Assembly (NCBI RefSeq): GCF_026210795.1 | Contig: NC_089431.1 | Location: 4,092,001-4,156,000 of the forward strand | Direction of reading: 5' to 3' | Source of the DNA: Rhizophagus irregularis | Lineage: Eukaryota; Glomeromycota; Glomeromycetes; Glomerales; Glomeraceae | DNA: 64,000 bases | In this document: positions 24,948 through 36,240 of the stretch, one piece after another | Numbering within the stretch: the first letter of the stretch is position 1 | Layout of the letters: each line of letters starts with the position of its first letter | The notes under the pieces: generated by a model | Databases searched by the model: none | Told to the model about the DNA's origin: nothing | Seen by the model: only the letters and a program-made list of their open reading frames with translations | Program-made: the position numbers and the translations under genes

Positions 24948-26841
24948 TCAAGGATTATTAAAATCGATATCAAGTTCAAATTTCAGAGTGACATAATCTA
25001 TATTCAATTAAAAAATAAATGTTTATGACGTATAAAAGCATTGCTAAGATATTATTAAAAGCACAAATAAACTATTTACCTTTATCATGAGGTTTATTAG
25101 ATTGATTAAAATTCACATTAATATCAAATTCAATTTCGTTCGTAAGATATTCTAAAGAAACATAAATTATAAATTTTAGTTAAAATTATAAATGGAATTC
25201 GTTAATTAATAATAATTATTTACCATTAATTACATTTTCACATAATTTTTCCTTTTTAATACATTGACCTATAAAGTTTTGATTTATTAGAAGTTTGTAT
25301 AGTTAATTACAAAATAAAACAATAAAATTTAATATTAATAATACCATCGTCATTATTATCTGTAACTAGATCTTCAAACTTTCTTTTACCTTTTAAAGAA
25401 ATAATAATTATTAATAGTAATATAAATAAACAAAATTAAATAATTTATAATAAAAGTAAATATTAAAGTATCATAAATTGTTTACCAGATCCTAAATTAA
25501 TAGACAGACTTCTCGAACTCCTTAAAGACATTGCAGAATTAATCATACCACTTAAAGGTCTACTCTTATAAATGGCATCTGGATTATTTTTTGGTACAGG
25601 TCCAATATCTGATGATTCTATAATTTTAGTTGGTTCGCTATAAAAGTGATGCTTTAGCATATATTCATTATCTGCCGATTTATTAATTCTTTCACATACA
25701 TCGGTAGCTGTTGGTCTTTTCTGGATTAAAATCCCAACATTCTTTCATTAATTTAATATACCCTTTAGGTGCATTTGTAACAATTGGTGGTCTTAATCCA
25801 TCAAAGATTTCGATAATTAACTCTGCATCATGATTTCGATCCCAAAAAGGTCTTCTACCTGTCATAAACTCCCACATAATCATTCCGAAACTACATATAT
25901 CTGAAGCTTTTGAATATTTTTGTCCTTGAAAAATCTCTGGTGCCATATAAGGAATAATACCATAATTCTCATTATTATCTGTAGATTCAGTTGCAGATCT
26001 ACTTATCCCCAAATCACCTATATACGCAAAATTATATTCAAAAAAGATATTTCCACTATGTAAATCTCTGTGAATAAGATCTAAATTATGAAGATTTTTA
26101 AGTCCTACTATTAAGCTACTTAAATTATCCAACTTTATTTCCCAATCAATACGATAAAAGTCACTACTTAAGTAGCGTATCAAATCGCCTGATTTATAAT
26201 AGGTCATAATAATCATAATGTCTTTGGTAATAGGATCTTGAGTAATTCCAAAGTATCGAGCAATATTATATTTTTCTAGCACATTGCGATTTGAATAAAT
26301 CTGATAAAATACCTTGAGCTAAATAAAAATAATTAATTTAATATATTCATTATTCATTATGTTTTAGATTTAAAATATCACATGTACTATACTATACCTC
26401 ATTCAGTTCCTTAGATGTAATGTTTTTAGAATTATTAAGTTTTTTGAGAACAACAGTATAATTGTTATTTCGAAAAATATTCCAACCATCGGGTTCATTC
26501 TCATACCAATTATTAATCGGACCATTAACCCAAGTAGCTTTATAAATTTTACTAAATCCTCCACTAGCAATGAATTCTATATTTTTGAATTGATCATAAG
26601 GAACAAACTCCATTTTACCCGCCATACCATTACTATCACTTTGAGTATACCTAATAAAATCGTCAATATCTTTGTTTCCACTTTTTTTAGGCTTAAGTAT
26701 TGTCTTTATATTGTAACAAATGTAACAAAGTTGGTGACTTTCATCTAAAATTCTTCTTTTCTTATTACATTCACTACATTTCTTATATTTATATAGCTTT
26801 TTTTTGTTAACTTTGGTTTGTTTTTGCTGACTTGAGGACAT
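24948..26841 (-). pseudogene. TKL-like protein kinase gene with a 2-nt frameshift
   Basis: Six exons: 26841-26398, 26318-25486, 25389-25345, 25268-25224, 25151-25080, 24997-24948, all with GT-AG introns and mutually consistent phases except for one net loss of two bases near 25715-25725. There the paralogues read EKRP and this copy reads EKTNS and soon stops at 25692. The N-terminal knuckle (KKCSECNKK...QLCYICY), glycine loop (IASGGFSKIYKA), VVLKK, HRDLHSGN, DLG and APE are all present, so the catalytic core up to the end of the C-lobe could still be made; the tail would be lost. The ATG at 26841 is the first in frame, but homologous leader residues continue upstream into a poly-A run, so the original start may have been lost. 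The two last exons both encode a Y-[LV]-T...E-[LF]-D-I motif, a tandem exon duplication. Confidence 0.82.
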
Positions 26842-26976
26842 GTTGTCTGATAATAAAGATTCAATTTTATGTTTATAATTTAGATTTTTTTTTTTTTTTT
26901 GAAAAAAAAATTGGATTATTTTTATTTTTTGAGGCACTTAAGAATGATGTCCCATTTATAAATGTATTTTGAGTAA

Positions 26977-27085
26977 TGAATTCTACACATAATTTCTCGT
27001 AGAATTTTCTAACGGAAAAAGGTAGTAACTATCATAATCACATAATTCTCATAGAATTTTCTAGCAGAAAAAATTTTAATGACTA
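26977..27085 (-). promoter_or_regulatory. Kinase upstream element, duplicated in tandem
   Basis: Two successive copies: GAATTCTACAC / TCGTAGAATTTTCTAACGG (about 26977-27024) and ATAATTCTCATAGAATTTTC (about 27041-27075). Same word order as in the other kinase promoters. ATTTATAAAT occurs between the first copy and the gene. Confidence 0.45.
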
Positions 27086-27523
27086 ACCTGAAACGTGTAT
27101 TAAAGAATTCTCTCATGCACAAGGTTTGTCCTTAATAATATTTTGTAATGAGTTTTTTTTTCGTGAAACAATTGTTTGTTCATTTAAAGAAGTTGCAGTA
27201 AAAATATCAATTTTTCTTAGAGTAACTAACGCCATGCTTATCACTCGTTATAGTTAAAGTGTTAAGGTGAAGTTATCATTCTTGCTTTAATGTGTCTTAT
27301 AACATGTGATTTCTTCTGATAATTGTAGATCTCTTCTATATGGAAACTATGGAAACTCAGAAAAATCCACTACACCTTGGGAAATCTTGGAAAGGATGAG
27401 TTCGATAAAAAACTTCTTGTTAGACAAATTTTACTAGAAAAGTATGTATAAAATAAAATACAATAATATAATAATAATACCTTAATAATCATTGTATATG
27501 TAATTACATTTGGAACTGCGTGT

Positions 27524-27737
27524 AGTGTTTGGATCCGAAGCGGTTTTATCCGGTTTTTATCCGGTATCCGTTTCGGTTAATTCAGGATGGAACTATCAGA
27601 ATTACCAATTTTTTGATTCATAATATATTAAATATTCTGGTCGAAATTATAGTCTATTCAGAGCTGAGATTTAAAATCTTTTTTCGGCAATAATCTCATT
27701 TAAAATATTTAAGATTTTATCCGGATCAAAACACTAA
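27524..27737. repeat. MITE with 10-bp target duplication (Mutator-like)
   Basis: Left end AGTGTTTGGATCCG; right end, reverse-complemented, AGTGTTTTGATCCG. The 10-mer AACTGCGTGT flanks both sides exactly (27514-27523 and 27738-27747). A 214-bp non-coding interior contains repeated ATCCGG words. The 10-bp duplication points to a Mutator-like family. Confidence 0.75.
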
Positions 27738-29361
27738 CTGCGTGTGTCTTATAGCGATTTCTCCTGATAATTTGTAGATCACTTCTATATGGAAATTCAT
27801 TCTGAGTTCAGTCCTTGTTAAATATTAAGTAATTTATCAAAAATTTTTGTACAGATCAACCTTATTTCGTAAAAAATTTGATCGACCATGGGCGTAATTA
27901 TTTCAGATAATACGGCATTAAGGCGGCGAAATGATGAAATATATTGCATCAAATTTCTGTTCGATGATTCATATGAAAATAATATTACACTGGTATGCCG
28001 AATTGGGTGTAATGTGCCGTAATATTTGGCTTGAACCTAGTAACTCAATAAGCACGAATAAATAACAGATGATTACAACTATTATATTAAAATATTCTGC
28101 GTAAAAAAAAAGCTATTATTATGTTTTTTTTCTTTTTTTGATAAACCAGGTTTAACTCTTTTTTTGAGTGACTTTATCACAAATTTATTTGCACGGTATA
28201 ACTGATATACTTCTTATATTATATAGACTGAACATAATCCATTTAATTTTTTTTATCATTTATTATTATTGAAAATACCTAATGATTTCTATAAAATTTT
28301 AGTATCGATAAAAGAAAGTACTAATAATAATTCTTTCTAAACCGAAATTTTTTTTTATTATTTTTAAATGAATTCAAAAAAATAAATAATGTTGATGATA
28401 AAAAATTCTCTCCTTGCCTTTTTCTTGATAAATAAAAAAATGAAAATTATGCCAACTTCGATACTTGTTAAAAGTTTACGAAAAAAAAAAATATTTCAGA
28501 ATTTTTAAGATAAAAATTTTTTAAAAATAAAATGTTCATTTGCTACTATTAATAAAATGTATTAATAATAAATACATTTATTTACAAAAAATAAATTGAT
28601 GATTAAAAATTTCTTAATATTACATGATTACAATTCCCTTTTGATTAAAAACTGGATATAGTAAAATTTTTTATTCATTTATTCAATTTGTTAATAAATT
28701 TTTTAAAAATATACTTCTTTTATGGATCTTAAAAATATTAAAAAATTAAATCACTAAATTTTTCTTCAATTATAGACTTTTAATTTCAATTTTATTATTA
28801 AAGTCATAAACGTTCTTAAAAAAGGGATTTTCTCAAAATAATCTAAAACGTCTCCCTATCAATTTATTAGATTTAAAATTATTCGATTTCGAAAGAATCT
28901 AAAGAATCTATGAATAAATTATTAATTAAAAATTTATTCATTCTTAATTGACTAGAATTTAATATCGTCGTATTTTAATTCATTATTAACAATTTGTTGC
29001 AAGAAAGTATAGAATATTTCAAAAAATAAATAAATGAACAAATGATAAACATAAAATTGACTTTTTACTATCGAATAATATAACTACGGTTAAATTCTAG
29101 AATTTCCGGCTCCTCTAATAAAGGAACTTGCAGTCGGCTCGTGCTACTTAAAAGAAACTAATATAATACTTTGAATGCGTACTTTCTTGTCAAATTGATA
29201 TCTATTAATGGCCTATTATAGGATATTCTCTTTGCTTACACTTGGATTAGGGACGCAATTTTAGTTTTATCAGTTAGATAGCTCAATCCCATAGAGTACC
29301 TCTTGATTGACACCCACTAAGAATGCATCTCTTTGGTCAAAAAAGAAAGACATAAAAAATG

Positions 29362-29540
29362 CGAATGTAATAAAATAAGAAAATCTTTTTGAAGGTCATC
29401 AGATTTGTCATACGTGTTATAAATCAAAAACAGTTTTTAAATCAAGTGGAAACAATGTTATTAAGGTTATTGATGATTTTATTAAATATACAAAGACTAA
29501 TCAAAATTATTGTTATTTAAATAATTTTAAAGCTAGTACG
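29362..29540 (+). pseudogene. Kinase-family N-terminal relic (plus strand)
   Basis: Reads GHQICHTCYKSKTVFKSSGN, then VIDDFIKYTKTNQN, homologous to the knuckle and linker of the minus-strand kinases. The first CxxC pair is one frame off (about 29362), and no kinase domain follows. A shorter copy lies at 48552-48642 in duplication copy B. Inverted relative to the working genes. Confidence 0.7.
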
Positions 29541-29902
29541 TTCAATAATGCCAAAACCATTTTATAATTACTTTTTTTTTACTTTCATACTTCACATTTA
29601 ATTTCCTTACCTTCCATTTCTAATCGACTGTTCTTTTTTTTTAAAAAAAAAATAAATAAATAAAATATCTAATGACATACGAATAATATAGTACCTTATC
29701 ATTGCTAGCCTTTTTTGAAAAGCTAGATTTAGTAATGGCAAGTTTATGTTGTCGGTTGTCCTATATTTTTATGTTGACAAATAAAACATTTAATTTTACA
29801 TATAATAATTATTATTATTTTCATGATTTTTTATTAATTAATAAAATTATCAGTGTAGAAGAAAGAATAATAAACGAAAAACTTTAATAGTAATATCTTA
29901 GT

Positions 29903-29960
29903 ATCGGCATCATCTAAAATCTTAAGTAAATTTTGCGATAATTTTAGTAAAAACTCTAAA
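29903..29960 (-). pseudogene. BTB exon 1 relic
   Basis: On the minus strand it reads EFLLKLSQNLLKILDD, matching the start of the BTB genes (KFLPKLSQNLLEILDD). It stops being recognisable after about 19 codons. A leftover of an array member. Confidence 0.6.
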
Positions 29961-30305
29961 TAAAAACATTTTTGTGAAATTTCAACTTTATATGAATGGA
30001 TATTAGTACGACTTGAAAATAAAATTTGTTTTACAAAAAGCCAAAGTTGATGATTGGCCTTTATGAATTGGTAAAAATAATAAAATAAAGAATGTAGTTT
30101 AATGTTGCTAAAGCACTAGTTATAAATGTAATAATAAATGTAATTACTAGATAAAATCATAAAACTAGTATTATTTTCAAAGTAATATTAAATTTATTAC
30201 AAAATAATCAATATGCAAATATATTACAGAATAGAATAGTAATTTCGTATTATTTATGTTTCAGTTATTTTATTGAATAATATTTGTAATATATTTCAAA
30301 ATAAT

Positions 30306-30372
30306 CTATCTAATTAAAAAAATTTTGTCATATTTAGATTACCCTGTAAAAATAATTTGAATTGTGTAACAT
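30306..30372 (+). repeat. Isolated Helitron 5' terminus
   Basis: TCTATCTAATTAAAAAAATT followed by words shared with the other Helitron starts (TTTAGATTA, CTGTA, AATTTGAATTGTGTAAC). No matching 3' hairpin and CTAG end was found before the next element, so only a fragment is supported. Confidence 0.5.
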
Positions 30373-31263
30373 TGAAAAGTGTGATATTCTTGCGTTCGAT
30401 CTATTTCGTATTTATCATATAATAATTAACTGACTACGATAACCAATCTTTAAACTAATACATTTCGGATTTTTTATTATGATGGATTAATACTAACAAA
30501 AAAAAGAAAAAGTATAATTTTTCTTATTAATTGCATTTATTTGCGGTCATTTCCGCTCTCTTAGTTACCACGAACCATTTCTATAATAATAATTTTTTTT
30601 TATTTTTCAGTTTTTACCGTAAAAACCGAAACTACCTTTTTAGTCTTTTCTTTTATTAATTTTTTTATCCCTCTTTTTATCATTATTGTTTCTTTTGATT
30701 AACTTAACCATTTTTTTTTAGGAGATTTTTTTTTAATCGGAATTTATCAAAATTTTTGGAATTTTTTTTTAACCCAAAAAAATATAGTTTATTCTTTTTT
30801 TTGGTTTGGGTCAATACTATAGAACTATGTCCTACGGCTTTTCGATGTTTTAGTGAGATTTTTTAGTCAATGATATTGTTTCTGACTAATAAATTCGTGT
30901 GAAAATTTTTTTTTAGTGTGAACTTTTTTTTTGTTTATTGAGATTTTTTTTTCGATTTAGTGAGAACTTTTTAGATTGATTTTTTCAATATTATTTCCGA
31001 CTAATAAATTTGTGAAAATTTTTTAGTGAGATTGTTTTTAATTATACAGATATTTTGTAATTAAATCTATAATAAATTTTTTGATAAATCTATATAACTA
31101 AAAAAAACTTTATAACTAAAAAAATTTGTCTGACGTCTGGATTAGTCTCTGCATAAATAATTTGAATTGTGTAACTTGAAATCCCATGCCATATAATTAA
31201 AACCCGTGACATGCCTATACCTGATCTATTTATCCGTGTACATTCAATTTTTTTTTTAAATTT

Positions 31264-33879
31264 GAAGAAAAAAAAAAACTCTTTCCCCTTTCCATTTTTT
31301 CACATAGAAATCCGCAGTTAAATACTGTTTTTTCATTTACACCCCTTTTACGTTTTTAACGTTCGAGAAGAAAGAAGACCACTGGGTGGCTTCTTATGGA
31401 AAGGTTCTTCTCCTTATCACCCGACCTTTGAAAGAAGTTTTTATTATATTCTCACCTCATTTTTATATAAAATATATTAAAATATGGTTTTTACTTCTCA
31501 TAAACCTATCCCCTTGGGAAAATTTTCTTTCAACGTCTCATTCCATAAATTTCACGTGACTAGACCCAAACGGGCTGGATGTAACAAGATTTACGAAATC
31601 AGAAGATCAAAAAGTTTCTTTTTTGAGTTAGTTGATCCCTCAACAAACACCAATGATATTCATCTTAAAATACACACAAATGATTATCACATGAATTCTA
31701 CCCCTATTAGCTACTCTTCCACCTGTAGCTTTCCTAATCTGAAATTTCAGATTAGTAAGATGTTACAACATTTTTTTTCCCATCAAAAAGTTATTCCACG
31801 TTCCATCCAAAAGAAATATTTTAATCTTATTCGTTCAAATTTACTCGATAGATATTTTCTTGTCAAATCACGTGCTGATAAAGTCGCACAAAGAAATTCC
31901 CGAACAAAAACTTTCTTTAATTTTTCTTATAAACGTTATCGTTTTTATTTCGGTATTTTTACACCATGTAATTTTCTCACCAGTGATAATTCTGGAACTA
32001 ACCACACACAGATGTGTTGTGTCCCTTCCCCTTTCATTATGTCTTATAATAGACGCGCTTGCATCTCCCATCATAAAAATTTAGACATTTTTCAGAACAT
32101 CAAAAAACCCCTTCCGTTATCAACTAATAACGTAAATAATAAATGGCTTCACGCAACCCTTACTTATAAACAATGGCATCAAAATGTCAGAAAACACGTT
32201 TACTCAAATCGCCTAGGAATTTCCTACGATGTTTCATACTTAGCTAATGGACGCAATGTCCTTCGTACGAACAAGAACTTTCGTATGTACCGTAAACGAT
32301 TCGACAATTTTCTTTCACATCACTCCGACAGTAGTAAAAGGAGTAAAAGACAAAAATCCCGTTTTCAACGGGCATGTAGATCAGTTTTCCACGATCGTGG
32401 TAATAACGATAAATTCAACAGATATGCGGATACTCTTAAAGAAAAGCTTCACCGAGCTAAACATCAGTGTTTCCTATTTTTACCTTCACAATATATCAAA
32501 AAATCTGTACATCATTTAAAATATTATAAAAGACCATCCCCCCGAGATGAGAAACATTACAATTTTCCTATACCCGTTGGTTTAACCGAACCTTTAGATG
32601 CTAAGGCCGTTCTCGCCGAGGATCTTGAACCACCCCCTCGACCATATCCAGGGAACGATTCAATTAGTACTTCAAATTCTCACCTATCTGCCACCACCTC
32701 ACAACCCATTCTCCTCAAAGAAGAGAATACTTGGCATGATAAGTTGGGCATCTGGATTCCTAACGACCTCTTCCCTTATGTTACTGAAGAACCTGTTTAT
32801 ATTTCTAATAGACAGGCCAAAATTAAAGGTCAACAATATGAACCAGGATGTATATACTGGTTAAATGGTATTAGAAAACGTAAAGAAGCTCACGAATTAG
32901 CTGTACGATTACAAAAAGAACGAGAAGCTTGGGATGTTAACCGCCTTGCTCATGAAGAAGAACTCGCAAATAGAGCTAAGCTCTGGTGCACCTCCTCAAA
33001 CCGTGTAGAATATCGTGAAAACATGTGTAAAGATCTCACTGAATTTCAAGATCACTTTCACAAGAAAATTACCAAATTGACTGAACGCCGTTCCGTTCTA
33101 CATAACAGACTTACACAAAAAAAAAATGTTTACAAAACTAACAAACAATTGCTCCAACTAGAGCAAGAATTGGGTCTATTCAATATCGAATATTTTTCAG
33201 TCATGGATGACCGCGAGTCCCATTACCGTTACAAAGGACACACTTCAGATGACGCTAAACAACTCGAACTCAGACCACACAAACGTCTCCCTATCCCAAA
33301 TACAGATAGGCACATTACTGAGGTCAAAAAATTGAGACTAGATATACTGTCTCCAGAAGACTCTAAAGTCTTCGTTTTCCCTTAACTCCTTTCGTATACA
33401 ACTATCAGCTTATAAATTTTTTATATATATTTTTTTTAGTGGCACGCTGATAGTTATAGACTTACACTCCTTCGCCACTTAATTATCATAAACTAGTATT
33501 TTATTACATCTTTTTTTTTTTGGGTAACCCCCACGTACAAATTTTATACCAATGTACAACAACTAGAATAGTGTGAACCATTCCACCTATTACAGTATTT
33601 ACAGGTGGCGGTCTTGAATGACCGAAAGAAAAATACGGATCTCTTCTTTGTTCTTAGATTAGATTGTGCTAAAGCCTTTTCTTTGGTCCATTGGGATGTG
33701 ATGTCGTGTTAGGGACTCCTCCGGGTTTGTTAAAGGTACCAGAGTGGCGCTGTCCTCGGGCGGTTTGATTATAGCTTAGTATTAGATAGCGTTCGACTTT
33801 TGTTTTATCTTTTGTTCTTGTCTATCTTTCTGTAATCTTGTTCACGTGGTTTATAAAAATAAAAAATAAAATAAAATAA
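31264..33879 (+). mobile_element. Retroelement-like insertion with A-rich tail, no visible RT
   Basis: Flanked by a 16-bp direct repeat (T10 A3 T3: 31248-31263 and 33880-33895). The 5' region starts with an A-run then CTCTTTCCCC, as in the copy at 56541-60650. One long frame (31484-33385) is followed by a 3' UTR of about 490 bp ending in a (TAAAA)-type tail. The paralogous Helitron at 49200 lacks it. Target duplications of 14-16 bp plus an A-rich tail are hallmarks of target-primed reverse transcription, as used by LINEs and SINEs. No reverse transcriptase or endonuclease motif is visible, so it is probably mobilised in trans. Confidence 0.7.
31484..33385 (+). CDS. Multicopy mobile-element protein of unknown family
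   Basis: A 633-residue uninterrupted protein, noticeably less AT-rich than its surroundings. No recognised catalytic domain. The N-terminal half has a conserved block: FHVTRPKRAG, IYEIRRSKSFFFEL, IHLKIHTNDYHMN, then TKTFFNFSYKRYRFYFGI and RRACISHHK. The middle is basic (MYRKRFDNF, QRACRSVF). The C-terminal third is rich in Glu/Lys/Arg and predicted coiled coil (about residues 460-510), ending with a SDDAKQLELRPHKR block. All three regions recur in the broken copy at 57006-60484. Being intact and inside an insertion with target duplications, it is probably the element's own protein, perhaps an RNA- or DNA-binding ORF1-like factor (inference). I vaguely recall a Rhizophagus-expanded 'DUF8211' family of this kind but cannot confirm that it matches. 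Start is the ATG at 31484. Confidence 0.8.
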   Translation: MVFTSHKPIPLGKFSFNVSFHKFHVTRPKRAGCNKIYEIRRSKSFFFELVDPSTNTNDIHLKIHTNDYHMNSTPISYSSTCSFPNLKFQISKMLQHFFSHQKVIPRSIQKKYFNLIRSNLLDRYFLVKSRADKVAQRNSRTKTFFNFSYKRYRFYFGIFTPCNFLTSDNSGTNHTQMCCVPSPFIMSYNRRACISHHKNLDIFQNIKKPLPLSTNNVNNKWLHATLTYKQWHQNVRKHVYSNRLGISYDVSYLANGRNVLRTNKNFRMYRKRFDNFLSHHSDSSKRSKRQKSRFQRACRSVFHDRGNNDKFNRYADTLKEKLHRAKHQCFLFLPSQYIKKSVHHLKYYKRPSPRDEKHYNFPIPVGLTEPLDAKAVLAEDLEPPPRPYPGNDSISTSNSHLSATTSQPILLKEENTWHDKLGIWIPNDLFPYVTEEPVYISNRQAKIKGQQYEPGCIYWLNGIRKRKEAHELAVRLQKEREAWDVNRLAHEEELANRAKLWCTSSNRVEYRENMCKDLTEFQDHFHKKITKLTERRSVLHNRLTQKKNVYKTNKQLLQLEQELGLFNIEYFSVMDDRESHYRYKGHTSDDAKQLELRPHKRLPIPNTDRHITEVKKLRLDILSPEDSKVFVFP

Positions 33880-35296
33880 TTTTTTTTTTAAATTTTTCGT
33901 TTTTTTATTTTCACACTAAAAAAAATTTTTCTCCCTTTCTTTCGGTTTAGTTTTTTTTTCAAACCGAAAAATTTGTTTTTTCTTATTCTTTTCCCGTTTA
34001 GGTTTAATTTTTTTTCCCAAACTGAAAAATACCAGAATTTTTTTCTGTTCTTCAGATTCCTTTTTTTTCGCAAATTTCCCTTTTTTTTGAACTGATTTCT
34101 TTCTTTATCCTTTTTCTCTCCCCCAAATTTATTTTTAAATTTTTTTTTTCCGTCTTTCAATTTTTTTTAAAAAAATCAATAACAACAATGTAGAAAGATG
34201 ATTAAGATTTTCAATTAAATTGAACGCTGGATAAATAGTTTGATTTTCAAGTTTAATTAATTAAAGAAATTGTTGATTTGATAATAGCTAAATAATCACC
34301 AGATTTTTGAATAATAATTTTAATTCAAATAGTTTAGTTAAATTAATAATTTATCGAATAAAATGAGTATCAAAAGAATAATAATAAAATGAAATGAACA
34401 GATCTCTAATACATTTAATTGTTCAAATATTTTTCCTAAGTTGATTATAAGTTTAAAATTGACGTAATATAAAATAATAAGAATTAATTAATTAATTAAT
34501 AAAATATTTGTAGTATTTTCATAATATTAAAATTTTTTCAAAAATACTTCTAAAAAATTAATCAATTTTTATTGATAATTATTTTTTCACAATTTCTAAT
34601 TAATCCGAATTTCACTCTAGTAGTACACTCAAACATAAAATCATTAATATAAATAGCTACATTATTCTAAAAATAATTTATTATTTATATCATTCTAATA
34701 TTATAAATATAATTTAATACATATTTTTTGTTACCTAATTGTTACCATATTAAATTCCTAATTATAAACAAAAAACTTCTTTAATTTACTTAGTATTACA
34801 TTACAATACTAAATCTTTCTATTTAAAAAACTCATTGGTCCCGGTGCGAAGCAACGGGTGACAACTAGTATATATATATATATATATATTAAAACCATAA
34901 AACAGGTCAGATTTATATATGTGAATCGGTGACATGCAAATAGAGACCACGTAAAATAAATATGATGAAAAGCGTTTACCTTAACAGAAACAATTATCTT
35001 GAAAAATTGCTTGCAGTAAAAAACATATTTCTTGTGTATAGTACAAACTAAATATATATATTAGTACTTAATACTTAAAAAAATTTAATGTGAAAAAATA
35101 ATGATTGCACTTTATTAAATATAACGGTAACTCTACATATTCGCATTCAAAATAAAATAAAAAGTAAATAATAATCTATATAATATAATAAAAAAATTCA
35201 TGTCGATCTTCTAACGTTTAGATTAGCCTGTATAAATCATCTTTGAATTGTGTAATGCATGATTCATCTGCGCCTAACAGTACTACTAATTATATA

Positions 35297-35926
35297 CTAG
35301 CAGTTACCCGTTGCTTCGCACTGGGACTAATGAGTTTGTTTAAATAGGCCAAGAACAATTTGGTATTACAGTCAAACCTTTATATAATGATATGTCGGGA
35401 CATATATGAAATTTTTAGAAAATATCATTATATCAATGGTATACCGATATTTATATGTCCTCACATATAGTGGGAAAATAAAATTTTATCGGTATATCAA
35501 GTTTTTAATAGTATATCGATATATCGAATATCGGTATATCGAGGTTAGACTGTATAATGTAATACTAAGTAAATTAAAAATGGTTACAGTTTTTTGATTA
35601 GTAGAATGATATAAATTATATTTAGAATGATATAATTATAGTGCATTAGAGTAATTAGTAAATATCTGACATGAATACTTATGAAAAGAGTACATAGTTA
35701 TAATAAGTATTTGTAATCAATAAATGGGCTAATTAATTTTTTTAATTTCAGTAATAAAATAGCAATGATTAGCAATTTGTATTAATGCTATAATTTACTG
35801 ATTAATGAATTTTAACCATAATAATATAGATCAAATATTTCAGGAGCAGACAGACCACCCATTACACAATTCAAATTATTTATACAAGATAATCTAAATG
35901 TTACAGAATTTTTTTAATTATATAGA
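35297..35926 (-). mobile_element. Nested minus-strand Helitron, 630 bp
   Basis: On the minus strand it starts TCTATATAATTAAAAAAATT (35926) after an A and ends with a hairpin (CCCAGTGCGAAGCAACGGG) and CTAG (35297) before a T. A MITE (35369-35552) has inserted inside it. Confidence 0.7.
35369..35552. repeat. pogo/Tc1-type MITE, TA target site
   Basis: A 184-bp element, CAGTCAAACCT at the left and AGGTTAGACTG at the right, flanked by TA on both sides. The interior is rich in TATCGGTATA words. Related ends at 13937 and 46002. Confidence 0.72.
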
Positions 35927-36240
35927 TGAACAGTATTTATGTATTTATGATATTAATTTAACTTACTTTAATATGTGCTATATAATGAAAAAATTATATG
36001 ATATATCATATGAAACAGAGATCAAAAATACAGATAAATAAACATTATATCATTATACAATTTTAAAATTTTTTATATGACTAATCTAAATATGACCCAT
36101 TTTTTTTAAATAATAGATAAAAGGGTTTAAAATTTGAATGCACCTGCACCCACTCACGTGACATGATTTTAAAATTTTATTGGTGATAATCAATCTATTT
36201 TTTATTTTTTACTTTGTTTAGGAACGTTTTTTAATTACTC

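Larger units (their letters stand above)
31089..34868 (+). mobile_element. Non-autonomous Helitron (copy A), split by a retroelement-like insertion
   Basis: The 5' end TCTATATAACTAAAAAAA follows an A. The 3' end has a hairpin CCCGGTGCGAAGCAACGGG (about 34840-34858) and ends CTAG followed by T, the classic Helitron terminus. Without the insertion at 31264-33879 it is about 1.15 kb, matching 49008-50149. It encodes no Rep/helicase; T-rich tracts produce spurious Lys-rich frames on the minus strand. Confidence 0.75.

Noticed and set aside
31860-32864. Alternative frames within 31484-33385
   Set aside because: Shadows of the long intact protein frame.
33888-34160. Lys-rich minus-strand frame (and its copy at 49237-49446)
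   Set aside because: Produced by T-runs inside the Helitron. Composition is homopolymeric and the frame is not conserved between copies.
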